Position numbers and translations under genes: made by a program. The notes below the pieces were generated by a model, which saw only the letters and a list, made by a program, of their open reading frames with translations, did not search any database and had not been told where the DNA came from. Of a stretch of DNA of 19,817 nt, positions 1-6,459 are shown in pieces. This DNA comes from Nostocaceae cyanobacterium CSSed10_463m (lineage in GTDB: Bacteria; Cyanobacteriota; Cyanobacteriia; Cyanobacteriales; Nostocaceae), in the NCBI GenBank assembly GCA_003556955.1, contig PWQB01000540.1:1-19817 (forward strand), in the 5' to 3' direction. Every line of letters starts with the position of its first letter. Position 1 is the stretch's first letter.

Positions 1-112
1 ACGCTTACCGAGGGATAACCGCTCCCATGCTCCCTTTGACGTAAGAAGTAAATGTCTAGCTTTGTCTAGTATTTATATAGCAGTGAAATATTTGCTGTGA
101 CAGGGTTTACTC

Positions 113-484
113 TTAAAGCCAATCCCGATAAGCCGAAATTTCATTGACGCTGATTTCAAAAGGCTTACCTTTGCCAAATGGAGGATAAACGCGGATTTTG
201 GCGTTACTGGTAAACCTCTCTAGCCGATTCCCTAACTGAGGAATGTTACTGACTATATGCCAGTAAGATACTATGTCAGGACAATCAATAATTAGTGTCA
301 GAGTTGTGCTATTCTTGGTAAGATACCATTGACAGTTTGATAATAAGACTTGGGTAATGCGATCGCAAGCGTGAAAAAAGCATCTGCCCGTAGATCGTTC
401 TAACTCTAAATGCAGCATTCCATCCTGTTTTGTTACCTCGGTAGGTGGTAAATCATCGGGAGGAAGCTGGTGCAGTTTAGACAT
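113..484 (-). CDS. Hypothetical protein, translationally coupled to flavin monooxygenase
   Basis: A 123-residue soluble protein that I do not recognise. It has no signal peptide or membrane segment. The N-terminal ~20 residues are polar and Pro-rich. The middle alternates hydrophobic strands (around residues 58-70, TLTLIIDCPDIV), and the C-terminus ends in an aromatic/acidic stretch (SAYRDWL). Its ATG lies inside the end of the upstream luciferase-like gene: the eight bases at 477-484 on the minus strand read ATGTCTAA, so the start and the upstream stop overlap out of frame. This strongly suggests one mRNA and translational coupling, and makes the ATG at 484 the natural start. The function may be linked to the monooxygenase, but nothing in the sequence says how. 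Confidence 0.7.
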   Translation of the reverse strand: MSKLHQLPPDDLPPTEVTKQDGMLHLELERSTGRCFFHACDRITQVLLSNCQWYLTKNSTTLTLIIDCPDIVSYWHIVSNIPQLGNRLERFTSNAKIRVYPPFGKGKPFEISVNEISAYRDWL

Positions 485-1481
485 AATTCCGAACCTCTTG
501 GTTGTAGCGCTGCAAACTTTCTAAGTTTTTTTGCAAAACTAAAGAGGAGGGTTTGAGCGCTAATGTACCGATATTTAACTCGTGCTGAAATTTTTGGATT
601 TTGTCACGACAAGTCCTCACATCACCAATAATTGAATTCTCAATCAAATAGTCTTCATCGAAACAAATATTTGTCCGATCAAATGGTTTCTGATTGGGAT
701 TCTTGCTATTCTGCATGACATAATCCGAGTTGGCTTTCATCTTTTGGCTGAATTTACGAATGAATGGCAATGCTTCGCTCACTGCTTCATCGTAGGTTTT
801 ACCAACATAAAAGAAGCGTGCTAATACAAACTTTTCCGAGCCACTATTATTAAAGGCTCGATATTTAGCCACAGTCTTCTTTAATCTCTCCAAGGAGAAC
901 GGCGGCCCCCCCATTAAGCCAAAGGAATGTTGAGCAGCAAATTCTATCCCTTGATCATCACCAGTGGCTATGTAAACTGGAATTTGATTTTGCAATGGTG
1001 TGGGGTAAATTGTTAAGCGATCGCTTTGGTAATACTGTCCGTTAAATGACACGTTAGTATCATATAACAACTTTTGAATGAAGGCGATCGCCTCTAACAT
1101 TTTGGCGCGAGATTCACCCATTGGTGTGCCAAAATGCTTATTATGTTCAGGGAAAGGCCCACCTTTGGCCACCCCAAATAATAATCTGCCATTACATAAA
1201 TTATCTAGGGTGGCTATATCTTCTGCTACCCGAATCGGGTTATGAAATGGCAGTAATCCCGCCGCCGTAGCTAATTGAATCTTTGACGTAAGCCCCGCTA
1301 GATGTGCCATTAATAGCAACATAGACGAGCTGAGATTGAATTCATTAAAATGATGTTCACTCACCCAGGCTGATGCAAAATCTAAGCTTTCCGCCTGCTG
1401 CACTAGCGCGACTTGTTCTAAGATTGTCCTGCGGCTATTCTGATGATAATTTTCGTAATTGCAAAAAATTCCAGTTTTCAT
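477..1481 (-). CDS. LLM-class flavin-dependent oxidoreductase (bacterial luciferase-like monooxygenase)
   Basis: A 334-residue TIM-barrel flavoenzyme of the bacterial luciferase-like family, which uses reduced FMN and O2 to oxidise an organic substrate. Diagnostic features are the N-terminal MKTGIFCNYENY strand, WVSEHHF near residues 39-45, the LLPFHNPIRVAEDIATLD segment near residues 76-93, and GRLLFGVAKGG near 98-108. Length is normal for the family (300-370). The substrate cannot be read from sequence. An ATG start at 1481 fits family N-termini; a HIP1 octamer lies just upstream at 1487. The next gene on the same strand overlaps its stop by 8 bases. No nitrogen-fixation role can be shown, although the pair sits in the same neighbourhood as nif-associated genes. 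Confidence 0.9.
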   Translation of the reverse strand: MKTGIFCNYENYHQNSRRTILEQVALVQQAESLDFASAWVSEHHFNEFNLSSSMLLLMAHLAGLTSKIQLATAAGLLPFHNPIRVAEDIATLDNLCNGRLLFGVAKGGPFPEHNKHFGTPMGESRAKMLEAIAFIQKLLYDTNVSFNGQYYQSDRLTIYPTPLQNQIPVYIATGDDQGIEFAAQHSFGLMGGPPFSLERLKKTVAKYRAFNNSGSEKFVLARFFYVGKTYDEAVSEALPFIRKFSQKMKANSDYVMQNSKNPNQKPFDRTNICFDEDYLIENSIIGDVRTCRDKIQKFQHELNIGTLALKPSSLVLQKNLESLQRYNQEVRNYV

Positions 1482-1502
1482 TTTAGGCGATCGCTATTTT
1501 AA

Positions 1503-1534
1503 CAGTTATCAGTTATCAGCTATCAGTTATCAGT
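1503..1534. repeat. STRR: heptanucleotide tandem repeat (CAGTTAT)n
   Basis: Four 7-bp units CAGTTAT, CAGTTAT, CAGCTAT, CAGTTAT plus a partial CAGT. This is a short tandemly repeated repetitive sequence of the kind scattered through Nostoc/Anabaena intergenic DNA. It lies between the flavin monooxygenase and the next gene. Confidence 0.9.
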
Positions 1535-1579
1535 CAAAAGACATTATTGGCTCTACATCCTCCACCTTATGTCTTGATA

Positions 1580-1604
1580 ACTGTTCACTGTTCACTGTTC
1601 ACTG
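1580..1604. repeat. STRR: heptanucleotide tandem repeat (ACTGTTC)n
   Basis: Three perfect ACTGTTC units followed by ACTG. It is a second, different heptamer tract only 45 bp from the first and just past the stop of the gene at 1607-1969. STRRs are a cyanobacterial hallmark without assigned function. Confidence 0.9.
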
Positions 1605-1606
1605 AT

Positions 1607-1969
1607 TTAATTGGTCATCCATTGCAACTCCAACCATAAGCGGGGATTGGTATGCTTGAGCTTTGACATAGGATCGCGTAGCAATCGCGACCCGTTCATA
1701 CAGACTACTTGAACCAGCCCCATATTATCTGCTAGTTCTCTGAGGACATCTTTTTGGGCTTGCACCAAGGGAAGTATTTCTTCAGAGCAGTAAATCCCTA
1801 TATATTGCAAACGTCTAGCTGGTCGTCCCCAAAAACAGGTGATGACTTTCACATGACACCCGTCTAACAATTCTCCAAGTTTTGGGTAATAGTGAGTGAC
1901 AACTCTTGTGAATTCTTTAGCTAGGATATGTTCAGCAATCATATCAACTGATATTTCTGTAGCGTTCAT
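1607..1969 (-). CDS. Hypothetical protein
   Basis: A 120-residue unrecognised protein, predicted cytosolic. The N-terminal half is amphipathic helix (ISVDMIAEHILAKEFTRVV). A Cys-containing strand follows (CHVKVITCFWGRPARR), then a second helix (PLVQAQKDVLRELADNMG), and the C-terminus is Trp-rich (LWLELQWMTN). The reading frame can be extended one codon to a GTG at 1972, but the ATG at 1969 is the more natural start. No strong Shine-Dalgarno is visible. It is likely a single-gene transcript, since repeat tracts lie downstream and an AT-rich gap lies upstream. Codon use looks like its neighbours. It could be a cyanobacterium-restricted small protein; no function is assigned. Confidence 0.6.
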   Translation of the reverse strand: MNATEISVDMIAEHILAKEFTRVVTHYYPKLGELLDGCHVKVITCFWGRPARRLQYIGIYCSEEILPLVQAQKDVLRELADNMGLVQVVCMNGSRLLRDPMSKLKHTNPRLWLELQWMTN

Positions 1970-2495
1970 CACGCTATTTAATATAACATAGTTTTGTCAA
2001 TTAAACCTGACAAATTACATGATTTCTTTCTTTTTTCATCTTAAATGACCAACAGCAACTTATCATGATTGTTGTGATGTAATTATCGTACCTGCCAATC
2101 ATTTATCCAGGGCATAAACCATATCCTTCAAGATGAAGTGATGTATTTTCTGGTGTTATATAAAAAATGAGGTGTGCTTGACTTTAGCATCACCTCAAAT
2201 AGTAATTTTATGACATTTTTATCAACTTCAGAAACATAGTTTCTTGGTTTGGTAGAAAGTTTTAAATAGCAAACTCAAAATCTTCAGTTTTAATTAGAGG
2301 TTGTTTTAAAAGTGGTTGGCTGTAATTTTAGGCACTCGCAGATCCCCCCTAGCCCCCCTTGAAAAGGGGGGAATTAGAATCAAAGTCCCCCTTTATAAGG
2401 GGGATTTAGGGGGATCTAGAATGTTTGGCTACCAACAATAAGACTTTTAAAACATCCTCTTAATGTATATTCTGAATTTTGAATTTTAATGATGA
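1970..2495. other. Gene-free interval, 526 bp
   Basis: The first ~325 bases are AT-rich with no convincing ORF or RNA gene. The rest is taken up by the 163-bp inverted-repeat element at 2297-2459. A sequence at 2079-2091 resembles an NtcA box but has a 7-base spacer instead of 8, so I do not call it. Confidence 0.6.
2297..2459. mobile_element. 163-bp MITE-like element with 17-bp TIRs and TTA flanks
   Basis: The left end, GAGGTTGTTTTAAAAGT (2297-2313), is the reverse complement of 2443-2459 with a single mismatch at position 5. Both ends are flanked by TTA (2294-2296 and 2460-2462), a plausible 3-bp target-site duplication. Several IS5-family groups make T-N-A duplications, so a non-autonomous derivative of such an element is likely. 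Inside is a second, G/C-rich palindrome (2340-2417): AGATCCCCC at one side, GGGGGATCT at the other, with CCCCC/GGGGG stems between. It has no coding capacity. The parent transposase is not in this window. Confidence 0.7.
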
Positions 2496-2807
2496 TTAAC
2501 GAGCTTTGCGCTCTGCTAATAAAACTTCAGCAACCATTTCTGGAATATCTACAAAATCAGAAAATCCTTCTGAAGCCGAAACAGGTGAAACAAATGTATA
2601 GTTAGGGTCACACATTCCTGTATCATAAACTTCAATAAACCAACGATCAGGAAAACCTTCTACACCCAACTCTACAATATACCAACTTTCACCAATGAGC
2701 CGAGAGCCAAACATGACAAACCACTCTCGATGATCTTCTGAAATATTCCAATCTGCCATGAGGAACTCTAACGCAATTTGTCCAGCGTCGGTTTCAGTCA
2801 GCAGCAT
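2496..2807 (-). CDS. Hypothetical acidic protein, last gene of a three-gene cassette
   Basis: A 103-residue acidic protein that I do not recognise. It begins with an amphipathic helix (DAGQIALEFLMADW). A β-rich core follows with clustered aromatics (REWFVMFGSRLIGESWYIVELG, then PDRWFIEVYDTGMCDPNYTF). A short C-terminal helix ends in basic residues (EVLLAERKAR). The W-x-V-E-L-G...W-x-I-E-V-x-D-x-G pattern is loosely like small immunity-type proteins, but this is only an impression. The ribosome binding site AAGGAG lies within the last codons of the upstream gene, and only two bases separate that stop from this ATG, so the two are translationally coupled. The start is well supported. Confidence 0.7.
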   Translation of the reverse strand: MLLTETDAGQIALEFLMADWNISEDHREWFVMFGSRLIGESWYIVELGVEGFPDRWFIEVYDTGMCDPNYTFVSPVSASEGFSDFVDIPEMVAEVLLAERKAR

Positions 2808-2809
2808 AT

Positions 2810-3076
2810 TTACTCCTTACTTGCAACATCAGAATTGGGAACTTCAGGATATAAGCCCAGTTGCTTTGCTAATTCACGAGCTACAAAAAATAAAAACTGA
2901 GCGCCTTCTTGATTACCACCGTGGGCAAAACTAGCTGCTACTTGTAGCATTGTTTCCACAAAGGGAGCATCAATTAATTCTGGTTGAGCTTCTAAAACTT
3001 CTGGTTCTTGACCATTGGGACATTTAAGTAACTGGTCAATGAGATCGAAATATTGGATTTGGCGTTCTTCTGTCAT
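2810..3076 (-). CDS. Orphan N-terminal domain of cyanobacterial CHAT/TPR-type proteins
   Basis: An 88-residue helical protein. The core, YFDLIDQLLKCPNGQEPEVL followed by a Q-P-E-L-I-D-A segment and later FARELAKQLGLYP-like residues, is from memory the module found at the N-terminus of large Nostoc CHAT-peptidase/TPR proteins. Here it stands alone, with a stop about 88 residues in. The frame is open to 3139, but I chose the ATG at 3076 because AAGGAATT lies just upstream and the protein then begins MTEERQIQYFDL, as the module usually does; the longer form would overlap the upstream gene. It is tightly followed by the acidic protein. It could be an adaptor, or a remnant of a truncated larger gene. 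Confidence 0.7.
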   Translation of the reverse strand: MTEERQIQYFDLIDQLLKCPNGQEPEVLEAQPELIDAPFVETMLQVAASFAHGGNQEGAQFLFFVARELAKQLGLYPEVPNSDVASKE

Positions 3077-3117
3077 GGTAATTCCTTGTTTTGAATAAGT
3101 AAAATTTGCAGTGAGGA

Positions 3118-3543
3118 TTACTCGATACTTTGCTGCCAAAGCCTTTCCAACATTTCAACTTGTGCTTTTAAGATAGCAGCACGATAAACAAGATATCTGT
3201 CATAAACAATAATCCCTAATCCTACAAAAATTGGGGTGATTAAGACAAACCATTGCAAAATGCTTGCCAGTCTATATTGCTCGGCAGCAATTAATAATCG
3301 GTTCACAAGATTGCGATCAGAGATTTCGTTTTTGGTGTGATGTTGTAATAAACTTTTAGCTGAATTTGGGGCAAATGAAACAGAATTACCTGGATAAAAT
3401 TTGTTGCTTTCACAGGCTAGATTCTGCATTTTAACGAACTCAATATGTCGTCCCCAAACTATGCTAAATACTACTAACCCTGGAGAAAGCACTACTAAGG
3501 TAACCAAACAAACTGTGAGAACATTTAGAAGTTTGACTTTCAT
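3118..3543 (-). CDS. Hypothetical membrane protein with two transmembrane segments
   Basis: A 141-residue inner-membrane protein with no recognised family. Segment one spans about residues 5-30 (LLNVLTVCLVTLVVLSPGLVVF). A polar, probably extracytoplasmic loop with one Cys follows (about 40-90). Segment two is at about 96-114 (ILQWFVLITPIFVGLGIIVY). The C-terminus is an amphipathic helix with RYLVYRAAILKAQVEMLERLWQ, likely cytoplasmic and possibly coiled-coil. The start is supported by AGGAG seven bases upstream of the ATG. It is the first gene of a tight minus-strand cassette with the CHAT-type domain protein (41-bp gap) and the acidic protein. A membrane anchor plus soluble partners is a plausible arrangement, but this is inference. 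Confidence 0.7.
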   Translation of the reverse strand: MKVKLLNVLTVCLVTLVVLSPGLVVFSIVWGRHIEFVKMQNLACESNKFYPGNSVSFAPNSAKSLLQHHTKNEISDRNLVNRLLIAAEQYRLASILQWFVLITPIFVGLGIIVYDRYLVYRAAILKAQVEMLERLWQQSIE

Positions 3544-3791
3544 ATTTGCTCTCCTGCTCTAGGTAATTTGTACCCAGATGAATATCTGTTGTTGTTTCCC
3601 TAACCAGTTTTTGCTTTCCACTATTCAAACATTTCTAATACTAAAGTTTAACCATTGTTCAGAGTTCAGTTTGTTCACTGAAGACTGAAATATTACTAAT
3701 TTTTCCACAAAAGCTATAATTATCAACTTGCAAACTAATTTTGCCTAATCTGACAAGTTTGTAACTTTTGGCAATATCAGAGTTAAGAAGT

Positions 3792-3833
3792 CCCCCCTGA
3801 TTCTTTGGGTAAAACCCTAGGAACTTCGGGGGG
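3792..3833. repeat. Nested G/C palindrome
   Basis: Six C (3792-3797) can pair with six G (3828-3833). Inside that, GGGT (3807-3810) pairs with ACCC (3814-3817) over a 3-base loop. No run of T follows on either strand, so it is more likely a repeat remnant than a terminator. It resembles the C/G-tract palindrome in the core of the MITE at 2297-2459. Confidence 0.55.
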
Positions 3834-3990
3834 TAGAGGGGAATCTCTGCGTAAATCCTACAAAATTTATAGCAGTTGTCTCTTTTGCTCAGAGGTTAAC
3901 TGAGTGGAATTAAGATTATTAAACTTATTAAAGTTGTACTCAAAGTCTATAACTTATATCTCGTCAGACTTAGATAAATTATTTGGGGTG

Positions 3991-4051
3991 TGGGTGCTAG
4001 TATTTCTGAGGTGGGGTACTAGCATTTCTCAGGTGGGGTGCTAGTGTTTCT
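3991..4051. repeat. 22-bp direct tandem repeat, 2.8 copies
   Basis: Units at 3991-4012, 4013-4034 and 4035-4051 share the pattern (G/T)GGGT(G/A)CTAG(T/C)(A/G)TTTCT(G/C)AGGT, with the last unit truncated. The period of 22 bp is close to two helical turns, so each copy would face the same side of the DNA. Confidence 0.85.
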
Positions 4052-4410
4052 GCACTCAAGCCCAAAGCTATATGCGGTAGTAGTAGAAGACATTTTTTGT
4101 TCTATTTTTTGACGCTAAAAAGTTGTACTCAAGCCCATAGATTATGTGGTGAGTATACACGAAAGTTCTCCAAAAATCTATTTATTTTTAGTGGTGAATG
4201 CAGCCTTATATACTAAATATAAATTAGTAAAAGTAAATTGAGTAACTTTTTTCCTGAAAAGATAGATTTTGTAATGCCGATTCATTAAAAATAAACTATG
4301 AAAGTCAAATTTGGTAAATAACAAACATTTGGGATGAAGGATAAATGAGACAATTATCTGAAAATGATTATTCACTCAACTCCTGATCAACAAAATTTAT
4401 GACCTGTATA

Positions 4411-4735
4411 TAGCAAAGCTTTTAGCCAAAAAAATGTGTTAGTTTCATTTGATTTTTGACTTACCCTCCTGGGGCGCTGATATCTTGCAGCAGCATCAAA
4501 AACCGCCCGATGTTAAAAACATCAGGCTCATAGCTCAAGTCATCTCAAGATGACTAATACCCAAATACGGTCAAGATTTCAGTCCCTTTTAGTGGACTTA
4601 AGCTATGAGCCAAGAAATTTATTTCTTGGTGGGATATGGGTCACGTCGCTGCACTCCGAAGTCAAAAGGCAAATGAAATACCCTCCCCAAGAATGAAAAA
4701 AACACATTTTTATTGTTTGGCTAAAAGCTTTGCTA
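4411..4735. mobile_element. ~325-bp nested inverted-repeat element (MITE-like, non-coding)
   Basis: The outer 20 bp TAGCAAAGCTTTTAGCCAAA (4411-4430) is perfectly inverted at 4716-4735 and is flanked on both sides by TA, a possible TA duplication of the IS630/Tc1-mariner type. Three more inverted segments nest inside in order: AAAATGTGTT (4431-4440) with 4701-4710; TTTCATTTG..TTTTGACTT (4443-4462) with 4659-4678 (two mismatches); and a 17-bp arm (4525-4541) with 4595-4611. No ORF of useful size is present. The immediate outside flanks CCTG (4403) and CAGG (4739) are also inverted. It lies about 90 bp upstream of cysK and could influence its transcription. Confidence 0.7.
4509..4629. other. Multi-branched RNA-like fold in the core of the inverted-repeat element
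   Basis: Adjacent perfect stems: GATGTT/AACATC (4509-4523, AAA loop); a 17-bp closing stem GGCTCATAGCT.AAGTC (4525-4541 with 4595-4611) that encloses GTCATCT/AGATGAC (4539-4554, 2-base loop) and AGTCC/GGACT (4581-4598); and CCAAGAAA/TTTCTTGG (4610-4629). Some stems share bases, so they are alternatives. The one non-Watson-Crick position in the closing stem is C-A on the plus-strand transcript but U-G on the minus-strand transcript, which slightly favours a minus-strand RNA. No promoter was identified. Confidence 0.45.
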
Positions 4736-4823
4736 TATCAGGCTGATAAAATGTGTTTGTTAGGAGTATATTGATTTTCAACAGTAATAATTTGTCATAG
4801 AAGTAAAATCTAGGAGTTAATTT

Positions 4824-5783
4824 ATGAAAATTGCTAAAAATATTACTGAACTGATTGGTAAAACGCCTTTAGTTCATCTGAACAAAATTCCTCAAGCCGA
4901 GGGTGTGGGAGCTAGGATTATTGTCAAACTCGAAGGTATGAACCCAGCTGCTTCAGTCAAAGACCGCATTGGAATTAGTATGGTACTGGCAGCAGAAGCA
5001 GAAGGTTTAATTGAACCAGGAAAAACTATTTTAGTCGAGCCAACATCAGGAAATACAGGCATTGCTTTAGCAATGGTAGCAGCAGCGCGTGGCTACAGTC
5101 TAATTTTGACAATGCCAGAGACAATGAGCCAAGAAAGGCGTGCTATGCTCAAAGCCTATGGTGCAACTTTAGAATTAACACCAGGCGCAGAAGGGATGCG
5201 AGGCGCAATTAATAAAGCTGAAGCAATTGTAGCCAATACTCCCAATGCTTTGATGTTGCAACAGTTTCGTAACCCAGCCAATCCCAAAATTCATAGAGAA
5301 ACTACCGCCGAAGAAATTTGGACAGATACTGATGGAAAGGTAGATATCGTGATTGCTGGAGTGGGGACTGGTGGGACAATTACAGGTATTGCCGAAGTCC
5401 TGAAAAAATACAAGCCGAGTCTGCAAGCGATCGCAGTTGAACCCAGCAATAGCCCCATCCTCTCTGGCGGTACAGCTGGTCCCCATAAAATACAAGGTAT
5501 TGGTGCTGGATTTATCCCAGACGTGCTGCGTTTAGAATTAATTGATGAAGTAATTAGAGTCAGTGACGAACAAGCGATCGCTTATGGGCGACGTTTAGCC
5601 AAAGAAGAAGGATTATTATCTGGTATATCCTCTGGTGCGGCTTTATGTGCTGCAATTCAAGCAGGTAAACGTCCAGAAAATGCCGGCAAATTAATTGTGA
5701 TGATTCAGCCTTCCTTCGGAGAACGTTACCTCAGCACACCCATGTTTCAAGACCTACCAGTAGGCATAAATAAAACTCTCTAA
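4824..5783 (+). CDS. cysK: Cysteine synthase A (O-acetylserine (thiol)-lyase)
   Basis: A 319-residue PLP enzyme that makes cysteine from O-acetylserine and sulfide. The Schiff-base lysine is K46 in [11 protein letters not shown]. The substrate loop is TSGNTG (residues 74-79). The PLP phosphate-binding loop is GTGGT (181-185). The C-terminal SSGA motif ([12 protein letters not shown]) is also typical. Length matches the family. The ATG at 4824 is preceded by AGGAG with a 7-base spacer. It is transcribed convergently to the nitrogenase-associated protein and cysteine dioxygenase genes, so cysteine synthesis and cysteine oxidation enzymes are neighbours. A large inverted-repeat element ends 88 bp upstream of the start. 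Confidence 0.95.
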   Translation: MKIAKNITELIGKTPLVHLNKIPQAEGVGARIIVKLEGMNPAASVKDRIGISMVLAAEAEGLIEPGKTILVEPTSGNTGIALAMVAAARGYSLILTMPETMSQERRAMLKAYGATLELTPGAEGMRGAINKAEAIVANTPNALMLQQFRNPANPKIHRETTAEEIWTDTDGKVDIVIAGVGTGGTITGIAEVLKKYKPSLQAIAVEPSNSPILSGGTAGPHKIQGIGAGFIPDVLRLELIDEVIRVSDEQAIAYGRRLAKEEGLLSGISSGAALCAAIQAGKRPENAGKLIVMIQPSFGERYLSTPMFQDLPVGINKTL

Positions 5784-5829
5784 CTCTCCGCATCTCTGCG
5801 CCTGGTGCGTGACACTAACTCCTAATTCA

Positions 5830-5858
5830 GCTGTAGAGACATTCAACATCCCTACAGC
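5830..5858. terminator. Hairpin between convergent genes (possible bidirectional terminator)
   Basis: GCTGTAG (5830-5836) pairs with CTACAGC (5852-5858) around a 15-base loop. It is in the 84-bp gap between the convergent cysK and nitrogenase-associated gene ends. There is no U tract, so intrinsic termination is uncertain, and it may equally be a dispersed repeat. Confidence 0.35.
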
Positions 5859-5867
5859 CTAGATAAC

Positions 5868-6338
5868 TTAATGCTTACAACCACCCTCATGATGATGATC
5901 ATGGCTATGACCATGACCGTGAGCGCAACCTTGTAAATTTTGGCTCGTGAGACTTTCGCTGACTGCTCGTAAAGACTCATCCACAGGACTTAAGCCAATC
6001 CAAGCATCTATTCTTTCCACATCAAAACCGACCTCACGGCGACTGTCAACTTCTAATAAAGGACGGCGAATTAACAAAGGATCTTGTAGCATTAGTTCTA
6101 AAGCTTTTTGAGCATCAATTTTTTCTGGAACCACTTCACCGGATTTGATCTTGGGAGCAGAACGATTAAACCATTCAGTCACAGGGCGATCGCCAAAAAA
6201 TGACCGCAATCGCTCAACTGTCCAAGGTTCTTTGAGCAGGTTGTAGGCTATAACTTCATGACCAGCAGCTGTGAGCAAAACTTTTTGCTTGACACCACCT
6301 TTACAACCAGGCTTTTCGAAGAAAATCACTCTAGCCAT
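5868..6338 (-). CDS. Nitrogenase-associated protein, ArsC/glutaredoxin-like fold, His-rich C-terminus
   Basis: A 156-residue protein of the ArsC/Spx-like thioredoxin-fold family that accompanies nif clusters (nitrogenase-associated protein). It begins MARVIFFEKPGCKGG, where the first active-site Cys of the ArsC-like fold sits in KPGCKGG. RPLLEVDSRREVGFD near residues 96-110 is the conserved family motif. The last ~16 residues are strikingly metal-binding, with HGHGHSHDHHHEGG then C-K-H. An in-frame TTG at 6353 would extend it by five residues, but GGGAG eight bases upstream of the ATG at 6338 fixes the start. It is the last gene of the minus-strand run with cysteine dioxygenase and cox. The exact biochemical role is unknown. 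Confidence 0.85.
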   Translation of the reverse strand: MARVIFFEKPGCKGGVKQKVLLTAAGHEVIAYNLLKEPWTVERLRSFFGDRPVTEWFNRSAPKIKSGEVVPEKIDAQKALELMLQDPLLIRRPLLEVDSRREVGFDVERIDAWIGLSPVDESLRAVSESLTSQNLQGCAHGHGHSHDHHHEGGCKH

Positions 6339-6459
6339 TGCACTTACTCCCAATTTACTAAGGGATTTGTCAGGAATAAAAGAACCACACCAGGCGCAGA
6401 GAACACAGAGGAAGAGGGGACGGAGAGGTTTGTTATTTTATCCCCAGTTATTCCCCTCA

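Larger units (their letters stand above)
3544..4407. other. Gene-free interval upstream of the small-gene cassette
   Basis: AT-rich non-coding DNA with no supported gene. It holds a G/C palindrome (3792-3833), a three-copy 22-bp tandem repeat (3991-4051), and a dispersed repeat whose copies begin near 3931 and 4120 (both contain TGTACTCA followed by a C/TATA-type stretch), with a weaker third copy near 4053. The promoter of the 3543 cassette is presumably here, but I see no clear -35/-10 pair. Confidence 0.6.

Noticed and set aside
2079..2091. NtcA-like GTA...TAC upstream of the gene at 1607-1969
   Set aside because: The spacer is 7 bases, not 8, and no matching -10 is seen.
3991..4051. CRISPR array
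   Set aside because: The 22-bp units are directly adjacent with no unique spacers and no cas genes nearby.
4178..4375. Minus-strand 65-aa ORF (MNNHFQIIV...)
   Set aside because: AT-rich, low-complexity translation with no ribosome site, homology impression or neighbour context. Treated as chance.
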